This document shows positions 1 through 12,120 of a stretch of 64,000 nt of DNA, in pieces. The notes beneath the pieces were generated by a model. That model searched no databases, was not told the origin of the DNA, and saw only the letters and a program-made list of their open reading frames with translations. Position 1 is the stretch's first letter; each line of letters opens with the position of its first letter. Source of the stretch: Pogostemon cablin. Taxonomy: Eukaryota; Streptophyta; Magnoliopsida; Lamiales; Lamiaceae. A program made the position numbers and the translations under genes. The stretch lies in NCBI GenBank assembly GCA_023678885.1, contig CM043013.1, positions 23,778,791-23,842,790 on the forward strand, read 5' to 3'.

Positions 1-1500
1 GTGGCTAAAATCCAGCTGAAGGGAAGCATGGTTTTCCAAATACAAGAGGATATGATCTCTCCGGATGGCCATTACCGGGTGTGGTACTACAACATTATGG
101 GGGCCAGACTGAGATGGCCGCGGGGGCGAATCCTCAGATGGTATGTAAGATCTGTCATCATGATCACCCATTACCTCGTCATCATCATCATCGTCGTCGT
201 CCCCTCCGACGGCATGAAAATCATGTAGTAAGTCCTCCGGTGCTGCTGTTCTTTGTTGCCCCCAGAATGATGTATCAGCAACCAGAATGGCACCCTGACC
301 ACGCATTTCATCTTTGGAATCTGAACTAGAGTGCTGCACCTGTTTCTTACCCTTAGCCTTCCCTTTTGCCTTTGGATCCCCAAAGACCCTAAAGGTCACT
401 TGAAAACCAGAACTCCAATCAGAATGTATTCCCCTGAAGTATGATCGGCGGGACTCCTCAGGGAGGATGGCAGGTAAATCAACCACTCTTGGGTCCTGAA
501 AGTAAAACAATAAAACATAAACACATATACTCAGGTGATAAAAAATACCTCCAAATGCATCCAACTTAGATAATCAAAAGCTTAATCGCGTGCACATAAA
601 AGTGACAAACCTGTCTAAAAAACTGAGAGTCGTCAATTTTTTTAGCAGCAGTATATGTCCAGCGAAGACACAGAGGTCTGACATCCGGCTCGGGCTGACC
701 ATCGGTCAACATTGCTGCAAAACCTGCGATGCGCTCAGAGGCCCAAGCCTGTGACCAAACATCAAAGTAATTTCATGTCAACATATATCTTTTTAAATGC
801 ATTTAATATAAGAATAAAATTGGTGAAATAAAATCAGTATCACTTACTGCTAGGGCAAATGAGCATCCATAAAAGTTGATGCGCTGCTGTTTACCTAACT
901 CTTGCACCGTAATTTTTACAGAGTCCAAATGGTGCAGTAGGGTTAGGTATGTGTACTTACCCCATGGAAAAGAGTTCCACATATCATCATTTTCAGCTAA
1001 GTACCATACCCAGGGCTCTATGTATGCTTTTGACGTATCCCGGCCTAGCAAAAAGTAGTACAGCAGTAGAATGTTGGCCGCTTTCACCGCATTGTGGCCC
1101 TTATATTTGTTTTCATTGAATCTTCGCATAAGTTCATCAACCAGGACCCTCTTCGAACGAAACATAGCAAACAAACTGTGTGCAGGTGGCAGATATGAAT
1201 CATTCGGGTCAATATCCCCACGGTCCTCAAACCCTAGTCCCATAACACGCATAAACTCCATGGATGTGAAGCTAAGAATTGTATCAGACACCCTGAAGTA
1301 CCGAGAGTACATATCTGAACCAGGGATTACAACCTCCTGAGCCATCAGCTGAAATAAAGCTTTAGGAGACCCGTAATCTGAATCCAAATCCCAGAAATGC
1401 CCGAAACAAGATCTTCTGAACCTCTGCACTGTTTGATCGCCACTCTTTGTAAGCACCTCGCGTATGCAATTAAGAGCTTTGGAAGGCCTACAATAACCTT
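1..1500 (-). CDS. DUF1985-domain protein, three exons seen, 3' end off window
   Basis: I read three minus-strand exons. Exon a runs from about 1500 to 848 and ends at a GTAAGT donor (847). Exon b is 748-611, 46 codons, with a CAG acceptor and a GTTTGT donor. Exon c runs from 495 to the window edge. All three join in phase 0 with no stop. Exon a matches the DUF1985 pattern: RRSCFGHFWDL near its start, a middle block with EFMRVMGLGF, then FPWGKYTYLTLL and a C-terminal SFALA. Exon b continues with AWASERIAGF. Exon c carries a Lys-rich stretch, a run of eight Asp, then a Ser/Pro-rich linker. DUF1985 is known from plant transposons that often also encode a Ulp1-like SUMO protease; that domain would lie left of the window. 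The true start is unresolved: the frame is open upstream to a TGA near 1541, and an AG near 1495 could be an acceptor. No cellular role can be given. Confidence 0.62.
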
Positions 1501-1604
1501 TAATCCTGACTTTTCGAGTTTGAAGTCCACGGCGTTTTCAGCTCCACTACAGTGCATGCCAACTCGATTAGATATAAGACGTGACTACATTTTATACATA
1601 AAAA

Positions 1605-2470
1605 CATCGGCGGACAAGTACAGTAAAGGCACAAAAACGGCGAACAAGCTATTTTGCACTACAAATATTGACGGACGAGGTCAATTTACATACAATTATC
1701 AGCGGACAAGTTCAACTAAGCTAGAAAAATCGGTGGACAAGCAAAGTATAGGCACGAAAACGGCGGACATGCTATTTTATGCAGAAATAATTCCAAAATA
1801 ATGCTAACTAATGGTCAGAAACTAGGCGGACAGGCTCAAAAAACTCATAAAATCGGCGGACAAGCTCAAACAGGGCCAAAAAATTGCCGGACAAGCTATT
1901 TTGTACTACAAATATTGACGGACGAGGTCACTTTACATACAATTATCGGCGGACAAGTTCAAATACACTAGAAAAATCGGCGGACAAGTACATTAAAGGC
2001 ACAAAAACGGCGGACAAGCTATTTTATGCAGAAATAATGGCAAAATAATGCTAACTAATGGTCAGAAACTCAGCGGACAGGCTCAAATAACTCATAAAAT
2101 CGGCGGACAAGCTCAAACAGGGCCAAAAAATTGGCGGACAAGCTATTTTGTACTACAAATCTTGACGGACGAGGTCACTTTACATACAATTATCAGCGGA
2201 CAAGTTCAAATACACTAGAAAAATCGGCGGACAAGCTATTTTAAGCAGAAATAATGGCAAAATAATGCTAACTAATGGTTAGAAACTCGGCGGACAGGCT
2301 CAAAAAACTCATAAAATCGACGGACAAGCTCAAACAGGGCCAAAAAATTGGCAGACATGCTATATGGTACTACAAATATTGACGGACAATGTCACTTTAC
2401 ATACAATTATCGGCGGACATGTTCAACTAGCTAGAAAAATTGGCGGACAAGCTAAAAAATATTAGAAAAT
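1605..2470. repeat. Tandem array, 247-bp period, CGGCGGACAAG core
   Basis: The landmark ttgacgg starts at 1668, 1915, 2162 and 2379, so the period is 247, 247 and 217 bp; the last unit lacks about 30 bp. Within each unit the motif (c)ggcggacaag(ct) recurs at roughly 30-60 bp spacing, with variants such as cagcggacaag and gacggacgagg. The array lies upstream of the DUF1985 exons, in their 5' region or a first intron. Motif clusters near the ends of plant CACTA and Mutator-like elements often act as transposase-binding or anti-silencing sites; that role here is inference. No long reading frame follows the period. Confidence 0.85.
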
Positions 2471-3070
2471 ATGCCGACAAGTTCAATTGCACTACAAATT
2501 ATAATGAAATTTCCAATTATACTCAAACAGACACGACAAATTCATACAGTGCAGACTCTACTTCCTCGGGGGACAAGAACAGTTACCAAATTCAAACTCT
2601 AAATCACAATTATGCAAAACCCTAAAATCCTAAATACGGAATACTTGGTTATCCATATTTGCTACTGCTAATTTTCGACATGGAGATGACGATGGATTGA
2701 ACGACATGCCGGAGGCCCGGACGGAGCGCTGTGTTCGACAGAAAAATTGAGAGTTTGAGAGAGAGAGAGAGGGAGAGTATGGGAGGGATGAGTGCCGATG
2801 AAAAGAGAGAGGGAGATACAGGGAGTAAATAACAAAAATTTTGAGATAAAGGGGTCAAAGATTCTCTCCCCAATTTCAATGCCATTAAAAGCGGTACTTT
2901 TAACCGCTGGGCAGTAATCACGAGATTTCAAAAAAAAGAAAAAGATATGACATGTGTCAGGGGGGTAAATTAGGAATATACACCAAAAACAGGGCAAATT
3001 AGATATTTTAAAAAGGATAGGGCAAAAAAGATGTTGCATGGGTCATATAGGGCATTAAAAGTGTTGTCCC
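2471..3070. other. 5' flank of DUF1985 gene; possible transposon end
   Basis: No gene is seen. On the minus strand a TTTTAGGGTTTTGCAT block near 2610-2625 and an ATG at 2690 with a short open stretch resemble a plant 5' leader or first exon, but this is weak. A GA-rich microsatellite lies at about 2755-2815. From 2940 to 3068 a set of phrases (ggggtaaatt, agggcaaatt, tagggcaaaa, tagggcattaaaagtgttgtccc) reads on the minus strand as a sequence starting gggacaacacttttaatgccc, in the style of a Mutator-like terminal inverted repeat. The partner end would be left of the window, so the boundary is unproven. Confidence 0.3.
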
Positions 3071-3289
3071 TTTTTTTATCCATGTTAGTCGTCGGGCAGT
3101 CAATTTCTGATCGGTAGTTCGATTTACAATCACTTATAAAAGTGAAGTACTTTTTTGCTAAATTTCAAAAGTTTAAACTTATTTGCAATTAAATCAAAGG
3201 TGGTAACTTTTCAAGCAATTAACCCAATATGAATATATTTTTATTTGTTTTTTTTTGTTGAACCTCATATATGCATTAATCTCATCTAT

Positions 3290-4655
3290 AAATCTCTCCA
3301 TTGCACCCAAGAGATGCAGAGTTTTTCTTCTCATATTGCAATAAAAATTTTGGAAGAGTTTTTGCCTCTTGCAATGCTTCTTTTCGAGTGACCAGTTGCT
3401 AAGTTATTGAACCATTATCTAATTTATCATCTTTCGGATTTTGAATGACATAGCAATAATTTCTTCTAAGCTCAGAACTTCGCAACATTCATTATTTTCA
3501 TCTGGAAAGTCAAGGAAGTGATTCAATCCATTTTATTCTTATAGCTCATGCTAGTGATCATTCTCTCAAGCTCATGGATGTCTTCTTGGGAGTTGCATCA
3601 TTTAAATTACTACAGCCAATTTGATTCGCCAAATGAATTTTTCAATGTCAAAAGCAATTTGTTATAGCTTCTTGTTGAACATTTGTAGTCCAAGCAGAGA
3701 CCGACATATTAATAGCATCTAGAACATTGATCTTTTTTTGGAGATGATATTTCCAACTCATAGCCTTCCAAAATTTTACGGTAAAATCTTTTGCGGTAGG
3801 ACATTTTAAATTCTCTTATTATCCTGGTATGACATGGTTTGATTTTTTTAAGACATGTTCAGTGGTAAGAAAAACAACTCAACATTTTGCAACCCTTGAA
3901 TACTGCTTGAATGAGTTGGACAGTTATCCACTATTAAAAGAATATTTCTTCTATGCATTTGTCCATCCTACCAATGAACATATTCTTCGAAAAGCACTCC
4001 AGTCATCCATGCTTAGAAGGATATTCACAATTCAAACTATTCATATTGATATTCTTAAAACAACGTAGCTTTGCATAGTTACCAACAATCCAGAGGAATT
4101 TTTTTAGAGCCATCCTCAATACAACAAATAACAATTGTAAGCCTTTCCTTATCCTGTTTTTTCCTCTAGTTGCTTTGTTGTAATTGAATGATCAGCTTGT
4201 AACCTATAAAACAAACCGGTTTCATTCATATTAAAACATCTTTCACTGCAAATTGATTGATTTTTTCCCTTATGTTCACCAATTTATTTTCCATATTATG
4301 TGTGTCGACTAAGCCGCTCTCTCCAAAACGATGATATATTGACTTGAATTTTTCTAGCCAACTTTATTAAAGGTGATACTCTGAAGGACTCTCGTGAAGT
4401 AAAAGTTTCAATGCCTCATTCGCCTTCTCTAAGATTAGATATCCCGTTATATTCACACGTTCATGATGCTGGAGAAACTACTCATAAACAACATTCTCCA
4501 TATCTAGATACTTTGCTAGTTTTTTACGCTTAGAAGAACCACATTTCTCAAAGTCAGTCGACAGGATCTCCACTGATCTCTCTCATACTCGAATAACATT
4601 TTTTTTGTTCGTTGGTCATGGTTGATTTTTGAACACCTTTTAGATAACAAGCCAT
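3290..4655 (-). pseudogene. Tigger/pogo-type (DDE_1) transposase, degenerate
   Basis: On the minus strand, and with many stops and frameshifts, I recognise in order: an N-terminal MACYLKGVQKSTMTNEQKK start (ATG near 4652); a CENP-B-type HTH region around 4400-4540 (YLDMENVVYEWF-like, LILEKANEALKLL); the block FNMNETGLFYRLQADHSI near 4180-4235 carrying the first acidic region; AWMTGVLFEEYVHW near 3960-4015; LLIVDNCPTHSS near 3910-3945 with the second Asp; FFLPLN near 3850; and a C-terminal tail to about 3290. This is the plant pogo/Tigger-like arrangement of the Tc1/mariner superfamily. It is clearly dead. No intact relative is in the window. Confidence 0.8.
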
Positions 4656-4869
4656 ATTCGTGTGTGAGTTGAAAACAAACTAATGGATCAATATTATATA
4701 TTGATCAATTTCTATAAAATATAATTAGATATTATATGATTACACAATTCACAAGATACTATATTCACATAATTTATTTGATTTACAGTTAATGTATAAT
4801 TGTTAATCCCTTAAATTTTCAATCTCATATTCTAATCATATATTCCTAATATATATAATTAATTTATGA

Positions 4870-4946
4870 AAATACTTTTTTATATAACCTCTTTAAATTA
4901 ATAAATTATTAATTTATTGATTATATAATACATCTCTATTTTACTG
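4870..4946. repeat. Candidate terminal repeat of the Tigger-like element
   Basis: Read on the minus strand this begins CAGTAAAATAGAG and continues into AATAAATTAATAATTTATTAATTTAAAGAGGTT. It resembles Lemi/Emigrant-type pogo ends (CAGTAAAACCTCTATAAATT). It lies 215-290 bp upstream of the transposase start, as expected for a 5' end. I could not find a convincing partner near 3100-3290. Confidence 0.4.
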
Positions 4947-5948
4947 TCCTGAGTATATATATAAAAGAAAATAATTAGCATTCTTTTTTCCCTCCCAAAA
5001 AACCATCATATGAAGAAATTCTAATTTTTCACATCTCAGCACCATATCTCAATCTCTCTTAACTCACTTTCCTTATTTCGTAAATTTAGCATTCAATCAG
5101 CAATGGTAGTTATTTCATTTTATGAGCAAATAAGGATATTTTGTATATTGGTCCTATATATATATATATATATATTAATCGTTTTGTTAATTATATAAAT
5201 TAATCAATTATTTATTTTATAAAGTATCGTAATTGATTTGCAATAATTCATGTTGCTATAGTTGAGTGTCAATTCTGAAATATCCTTATACAGTGCGAAT
5301 ATATGTATTGCAATTTTGTCAATTTCGATTGCTGATTAACGTTTATGAAGTATATGGAATAATTTCATTTGATTTAAACCACACCCACACATCTAATACT
5401 TTTATATTAAATGTTTTCAAAAAATAAAAAAACTTTTATATTAAATGCTTTTCAACAACCATGGTAAGTTTTTGTCCTCATTTTTCGATATAATCTTTTC
5501 TATAAATATGGACTATTATTATTTAGTGGTGTAGCATTTCATTAGTGCAATTTCAGTTTTCTTGAAAAAAAATGTCAAACTTTGAATTTAATCTTTATTT
5601 GATGAAGTACTTTTCTCTCGGCAATTATTTTATTTTTCAGTAGTTACAGATCAATGGGATGAATACAATGACATGATGGTGAGATATCAAACTATATTTA
5701 ATAAAAAATCTCTAAAATCTATTACATAAAGTTTATAATTTTCATATATTTACATGGATTTTTTTTCATCCAGACTATCCCACATAAATTTTATTGGCTA
5801 ATTTACTTGAATTACATCACATTGACCAAAATGTATATCTAAACATTTTGTATGATGGATATAACACATTTCTTATTTATTATTATCGAAGAATCATTGT
5901 TCGATTGATATAACAAGTAAATCAGGTCTAAATGTGGAAGGTATTATA
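4947..5948. other. A+T-rich spacer
   Basis: No coding or repeat-family signal beyond a (TA)n run at about 5155-5175 and short A/T tracts. Confidence 0.5.
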
Positions 5949-6183
5949 TACTCCCTCCTTCGTCACATTTCAATGTTTACGTTGTCTCATTTTAATGTTT
6001 AATTTTTCCCTTTTTAGAATATATGAGATCCACCTAAAATAATTATATATCATCCAACACTAATACACCTACCCACTTTACATTAAATATTATATTTTTC
6101 CATCCACCATCTACTAAAATATTATACTTCTTAATCAACGTGCAAAAAGCAAACGTAAACATTGAAATTGAATGGAGGGTGTA
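5949..6183. mobile_element. Stowaway-like MITE
   Basis: The left end is TACTCCCTCCTTCG; the right end read in reverse is TACACCCTCCATTC. Both continue into an inverted repeat that includes TTTCAATGTTTACGTT. TACTCCCTCC with a TA target is the standard Stowaway (Tc1/mariner) end. The element is about 235 bp, non-coding and A+T-rich. A Tc1/mariner transposase pseudogene lies nearby, but its end sequence differs, so no direct link is claimed. Confidence 0.82.
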
Positions 6184-6858
6184 TTACTTTATAACATTAT
6201 TATATAGATATTATTCCCATGACACCATGAATAATTCTAATTTCACATTTTGGTCAGTTGTTGAGTTGAATTTCAATTTAACATCTTGGAACGTTAGACT
6301 GAAACGTAATGGAAGGATAGGAAGGAGTATTATGTTTACAAATGGTAATAAAAAGTTCTTGAGTGGTGTATGTATTTGTCCGAGCACCTTACTCAAGTTT
6401 ACTGTAATCGAATATAATATGTTAAGATTTGATGTAGCTGTAGTTTAAAAAATTTCAATCTTTTTATAAATATATGCAGTCCTATCTATAATTTCTGCAC
6501 CATTTGATCTTTACTGTAATTTTAATTTTATCTTGTTAAAGTTTGTTTGCGTTTCATTGCTACTTTTTGTTTAATATTTCATCTTTAAACCTCTATTCTA
6601 AACTGCCAAACTCATGACCAATAAAAAGATAGGATTTTTTTTAATTTGAATAAATATATCTTAAAATCTCTTTGTATCTTTATAATATTTTTGCTGGTGC
6701 ACCATCAACTCTTTATTTTAATCATTTCAAACATTCACAATAATCATTACTGTAGTCTATAACATAAAGAGACTATGTTAATTAATTATTAAGATATTTT
6801 TTAATCTCTATATTAAATATTGAATTGATCAATAGTGCAACTAAAATAAGACTGGGTG
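6184..6858. other. A+T-rich spacer, nothing recognised
   Basis: A 102-codon plus-strand frame begins in the MITE and crosses 6184-6448 but has no family resemblance and A+T-driven codon use. The tract just before 6859 (aagactgggtg) looks like the remnant of a polypurine tract for the LTR that follows. Confidence 0.5.
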
Positions 6859-8058
6859 TGATTATCGCTATTTTCACCTAAATTTTAGTATCTTATTATT
6901 TGTATTTTGTATGATTTTATCCGTTTTGTGTATCTTTTGGTGGTGTTTATTGTTCATATGAAGATTTTTGGGATAATTGATAAATCTGTGAAAATAAGCT
7001 TAAATGTGTATGAAACAGGTGAAAAACGGAGAAAAATGGAGACGGGAGCCGGACCGGGAGAAAATGGGCAAAAGGTGTCAAAACTCGACCCAGGACAGCT
7101 ACTCGAGTCGAATTCTAACATAAAAGTCATAGTTGAGTTCTGCATCTCAACCATCAGAAGTCGAGTGTGAACACCTGCGACGTGTACTCAGCCTCCCCTG
7201 TTCGTCGAGCTCGGAGCTCGTGTCGAGCTTCGTCAGTCCTGCAAAACTACTGAGAAAGCTGCTACTATTCGAGTTGACTTTGTTGCAAAATTGAAATTTG
7301 ATTCAGGTACCAATTCTAGAAGATTCAAGGTCTATAAATACATCATTTGCATCATTTTTACGGGAGGGGTTTATTTTCTGAAGGCAATTATGCTTATTTT
7401 ACACCATATTTCACACAAACTTTCTCTCCAATCCATCCTACTTCATTTCTATACCTTTATCCAACCAATTTCATTGAATTTCCTCACATCCATCCATAAT
7501 TCTACCATCATTCACCAATCTAAGAAGAAAATTTCAAGTGGTGGAGTAATTTGGTATGATAGAGGAAGAAAATGTCTACCATTCAAGGGAAGCCAGTCTT
7601 CAATTATTTTGTTATTTTTCTCTTATTATGGCTCCTGTGGAGCAAGGATTGATTAGTATTGAAATCATCATGATTGTAATAGGCTAGGCCTCTAGTGAGG
7701 CTAGCAATATGATTTGTATTGGATTCTAGGATTTGAACTCTAAGTGTTTGATGAATTGATTGAATTGAATTACTTTCAATTGTGAATGTCTATTCTCATC
7801 TTTTGTTACGACTTGTGTGGTTAGGTGATCATTGCATGTTAATTGGAGTGTAAACTTGATTATATGTTATGGTTGATTAATTGAATCATTTGATAGCATG
7901 AGATGACTCTATTATAAGTGTGACTTGAGATTGTAAAGTCCAATGCATGCGTAGAACTTCACAATAGGACATGAGAGAGAGTTACCTTTAAAACGGAGCT
8001 TAGACCTTGTGATATGACTTCTCTATAGGACTCTAATACCTTATAAGGGAATGGGAAG
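6859..8058 (+). mobile_element. F1: Athila-type LTR remnant
   Basis: It starts TGATTATCGCTATTTTCACC and stays alignable with the LTRs of element B (TGATTGTCGTTATTTTCACC, ttttggtggtgtt, acaggtgaaaa) but on the plus strand. After a GC-rich block of TCGA-containing arms (about 7080-7260) comes a TATA box (7333-7340) and a long leader. The sequence is cut at 8058 by the 5' LTR of T1; no continuation is recognised beyond T1, so this is a solo or truncated copy. Confidence 0.72.
7333..7340 (+). promoter_or_regulatory. TATA box of LTR F1
   Basis: TATAAATA in the context ggtctataaatacatc, about 475 bp into the LTR and just after the GC-rich arm block. Same order as in elements B and C. Confidence 0.6.
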
Positions 8059-8953
8059 TGTAGGCAATTAAATTTTATTGCCTAATAAAATAAATGCAAA
8101 GGAAAATATATTAAATATTGATTAAATATTTATTTATTAAGGAATTTAAATAAATTAATTCCTGAAATAAATAAATAAATAATTGATAATTAATATAGTT
8201 ATTTGAGCCTAAATTCAAGTCAAATGGGCTCAATTCAAGTTAAATGGGCTCAATCCAAGTCATGTGGGTCTGATCCAAATTAAATAAGCCCAAATCAATT
8301 CCAGCAGGCCTAATTAAATTAAATAGGCTCGTATCCAGTCCAGCGGGCTTAATTAAAGGAGAAAAGTCCAACATATCTTTTAAAGTAGAAAATATCTCTC
8401 AGGTGGTTATTTTCTCCACCTATAAATAGGGACCTTCAGTCCTCATTCCAGACACCCCTGGAAATCCGAAGACCTGAAGAATTCTGAAGATTCAAGCGAA
8501 GATCAAGTGTGATCAGGTCAAGTGAAGAGCATTCAAGAGCTTCAAATCAAGTTCAAGTTATAGTCAAGACAAGAACAATAGTCGATCAGAGATCAAGGTG
8601 CTAAGCCTCTCCGATCGGCGTTCTTCAAGACAAAGTTATTATTTGTAAAGTCAACGATGTTTTACCAAATTGAACGATGGTTCTTTGCAGAAGTCTCTCA
8701 AGTCAATGTTCGATCCGAATAAAAGCTCGACGCCTCTGGAAAAATATTATAAAGCCCTCCAAAATCGAGCTCAGACAAGCTTCATCTGAGGATCCGATTT
8801 CGAAAGTTGATAAGGTCAGGAAAGTCAACTCAAGAGAGGAATCAGAGGATAGTTAGGGACTGTGCACTCAATTCTCAAGTTCAATCCATATTGTATTATC
8901 TTTGTAATTTATTTTGTGTTCATTATTTAATAAATACAAATTTTGTTGTTACA
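8059..8953 (+). repeat. T1 5' LTR
   Basis: 895 bp, TGTAGGCAATTAAA to GTTGTTACA. The first 85 bp match the 3' copy at 49662-49746. It contains repeated phrases of the type aaatgggctcaattcaagt at 8215-8350 and a TATA box at 8421. Confidence 0.82.
8421..8428 (+). promoter_or_regulatory. TATA box of T1 LTR
   Basis: tataaata in the context ctccacctataaataggg, about 360 bp into the LTR. It sets the likely U3/R boundary near 8450. Confidence 0.65.
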
Positions 8954-8956
8954 AAT

Positions 8957-8976
8957 TTTGGCACGCCCGTTGGGAC
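8957..8976 (+). promoter_or_regulatory. T1 primer-binding site
   Basis: TTTGGCACGCCCGTTGGGAC begins three bases after the LTR end. It is the expected position for tRNA-primed minus-strand synthesis; I do not assign the tRNA. Confidence 0.6.
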
Positions 8977-9054
8977 AGTTTCTACCTCTCATCTCCTCTT
9001 CACATAAGCAAAGTAAGATGACTCCACTAAGAGTCAAAATCAACAGATCAACTT

Positions 9055-10280
9055 TTGTCTCTAAGTTTTTCAGAACTACAAGTTGAAGACGTTAATGTTA
9101 CAACCAGAAGCATGTCAAAGATGGCACGATCTGAAGCCTCTTCAGAAATAAAATCTTCAGTTGGAGTTACCTCTAGAGTAATACCATATGATGATAAAGA
9201 TGAGGAAAGCGACTCTGCTAGCTCAACTTCTCTACTTGAAGAAAGTTCATCATCTGATTCATCTGTAGCCTTACCTATAGTAACAAACACGCCATCTGTC
9301 GAAGAGCAATTGGCAAGCTTAACTGAATCCGTTGCTGCACTTGCCAAACAAAATCAAGAACAAAGTACTTTGATCTTCAAATTAATGGAGAAAATGGCTG
9401 GTGCTGAAACAAGCCAGGCGAACGAAAAACAAGATGAAGATGTTTAAAATGAAGTAAATGACTCCGCGAAATGTCAGTCGATGGGAAAAAGGGTGATTGA
9501 AGAAGAATTGAACATTTTCCATGATGGAATGGTTCCTATCAGCCAGCTAAAAAGCATTATACTTGGGACAATGAAGGACCAATTTGAAGAGAGCTCCAAG
9601 CCTTCATTCATGTATGCTAAACCTTTTACTAGAAGGATTGACAACTTGAAGATGCCACCGAACTATCAACCCCCCAAGTTCCATCAGTTTGATGGAAAAG
9701 GTAATCCAAGGCAACATATAGCACATTTCATTAAAACGTGCAATGATGCCGGAACTTACGAAGATCATATGGTGAGATAATTCGTTCGTTCTCTAAAGGG
9801 AAATGCTTTTGAATGGTACACCGACTTGGATGCCGATTCTATAGACAGTTGGGATAGATGGAATATCAATTCCTTAACCATTTCTATAGTACTAGGAGAA
9901 CGGTTGGCATGATGGAGTTGACTAACACCCATCAATTAAAAGAAGAGCCAATAATTGAGTGTATTGATCGATAGAGAAATCTTAGCTTAAATTGTAAAGA
10001 TCGACTATCTAAAGTTTCTGGCATCGAGATGTGCACACAAGGAATGCAGTGGAGCCTTCGTTACATACTTCAAGGGATTAAACCTAAAACTTTTGAAGAC
10101 TTGGCCACAAGAGCTCACGACATGGAGCTAAGTATGGGGATAAGTGGAGTTGTAGAGCCACCGATTCCTGGATCCTACAAGTATAAAGGAAAGCAAGAGG
10201 TTAGGAAATGGGGCAAACCCTACAACAAATCTTCCGAAAAGGAATCCATGGCGACAAATGCATCAACTGTCAAATTTTAA
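9055..10280 (+). pseudogene. T1 gag
   Basis: One frame from 9055 carries an acidic, Ser-rich N-terminus with a short coiled stretch (EEQLASLTESVAALAKQNQ), a stop at 9445, then the retrotransposon gag core (YQPPKFHQFDGKGNPRQHI; KGNAFEWYTDL after a stop at 9778). Frameshifts follow around 9860-10029. The last part, 10029-10280, has the LQGIKPKTFEDLATRAHDME block found near the end of Tat gag. It would form the virus-like particle but cannot be translated through. Confidence 0.75.
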
Positions 10281-10705
10281 AGGAATGAGAATGAAAAGGA
10301 TGATAAAGTAAAGAACGATTCCCAAGAAAGGGGGCAAAGAAGATTGATCTTGAAAGAGATGCAAGAAAGGAAGTACCCATTCTTGGAATCAGATGTCCCA
10401 AGCATATTTGATGATCTGCTTAGAGACAAACTTATCGAACTTCCTGAAATGAAGAGACCAGAAGAAGCGGGACTAACTAACAATCTGAAATACTACAAGT
10501 ATCATAGACTGGTGGGACACTCTATCAAAGATTTTTTATCTTTAAAGACAAAGTTATGCGATTGGTGGAGTAAGGAAAGATCTTTCTAGATGAAGATGCA
10601 ACTGCAAATTCTACATCTGCAGATGGTGAAAATGATTCATGTCATATAGCAAGCGAAGCTCAACTACACAAGGTTGAGCCTGGAACTGAAAGCGAGACCC
10701 ATGCT

Positions 10706-11251
10706 ATGAAGATTACCTTCACAGAGAAAGATTTATTGCTCGGTTCACAATCTCACAACCGATCCTTGTTCATAACTGGTTATACTCAAGAGCAAAGGGT
10801 GAATCGAATATATATTGATGGAGGTTCAGCAGTCAATATCTTACCCCTGATGACATTAAAGAAGTTGGGGATTTCAACCAATGAACTCGGCAGTAGTCAA
10901 TTAATGATTTATGGGTTCAATCAAGAAGGTCAGAGAACACTTGGTACAACAGTCTTGGACTTAATGATAGATGAGATGGTCTCAACAGTTCTGTTTCATG
11001 TCATTGATGCTAAAACATCATATAATATGCTCTTGGGGCGCCCATGGTTGCATGAAAATGGAGTGATTCCTTCTACGCTATATCAACGCTTCAAATACTG
11101 CGATGGGGGAAACATAAAAAAGGTGCTTGGCAATGAAAAGCCATTTACAGAAGCCGAGTCATATTTTGCAGATGCCAGATATTTTCTAAAAAGTAGCAAT
11201 GCCGTCAACCAAGAAGCAAGTTCATCGCAAGAGAAAAGTGATGATAAATAA
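10706..11251 (+). pseudogene. T1 aspartic protease region
   Basis: The active-site block is IYIDGGSAVNILPLMTLKKLG, a D-G-S version of the retropepsin D-[TS]-G motif as seen in plant Tat elements, followed by the flap and MLLGRPWLH (LGRPWL is the usual second landmark). The domain itself is open, but the frame stops on both sides. The role in the parent element was polyprotein cleavage. Confidence 0.75.
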
Positions 11252-11305
11252 GAAAAAGAGAATGCAGATGATGTTTCATCCACACAGTCTAATGAAAGCA
11301 AACAG

Positions 11306-11944
11306 TTGATCGAAATTGTAGAAGGATTGACACTACCTCTGACTAAGGTTGACACGGAGAAACCTTCTCCTCCTCCACTCAAAGGGTTCATTCGTCCGGT
11401 TCAAGGGGCTAAAACTGAACATGGAGAAGTATTTGAGGCGACAGTTTCAAAATCATATAGCTCACAAGCTTACAAACTTCTCATCAAAGCTGGATACAAT
11501 CCGCAAGAAAGAGCTGTGATAAAAGAGCCATCTCATGAGACTCCTAGTGGATTCAATACCACTCAAGAGACGTTCAAAAGTAAGGGTCGCACTTCCAAAT
11601 ATACTAGAACAAGTCTAGGATATGTTCCACAAAAGCCTATTCGTATTGCGATCAAAAGGGCAAACACGAATTACATCACTGAAGATGAAATTCTTTCTGA
11701 AGAAGAAGAGTCTTATGAGAAAGATAAAAAAACAGAAAGAATCTCAGTCTTCGAAAGGCTCAAACCAGTCAAAATTGGAAATCGCCAGAGATCTAAGACT
11801 CCCAGTTTCCTAAAAATACATAGTCGGATCCCATCTCACATTAAAAGACGACATTTCCTGACTATATCATGTGCCACAGTGTTGAAAGCTAAGAAGCGAA
11901 TAATAATCTTCACCCGAAGTGAAGAGATGATCGGGAAAGTGTAG
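11306..11944 (+). pseudogene. T1 protease-RT linker region
   Basis: 212 codons open. They carry the Tat-type phrase YKLLIKAGYNPQERAVIKE and a basic, Ser-rich tail. No catalytic motif. The upstream piece 11252-11305 and the downstream piece 11945-12120 are broken by stops. Confidence 0.6.
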
Positions 11945-12120
11945 GCTCATCAGATGTTGTTCATTCCGTTATCATGCAAACGGATCTACACAATGTAAAA
12001 AGAGATCTACTAAGCAAGATCATTGAAATGAGGAGAGGTGGCTTTGTAGTGGAGAGCATTGTTAAAGGGGGAGAAAATGAACAAGTTAGGTCTAATCCAC
12101 ATTTTTAAAGGCAAGAATTT

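Noticed and set aside
1397..1801. 134-codon plus-strand frame
   Set aside because: Covers the antisense of the DUF1985 exon and the first repeat units; no independent support.
3829..4068. 79-codon plus-strand frame
   Set aside because: Opposite strand of the Tigger-like transposase, where the minus-strand frames show the real motifs.
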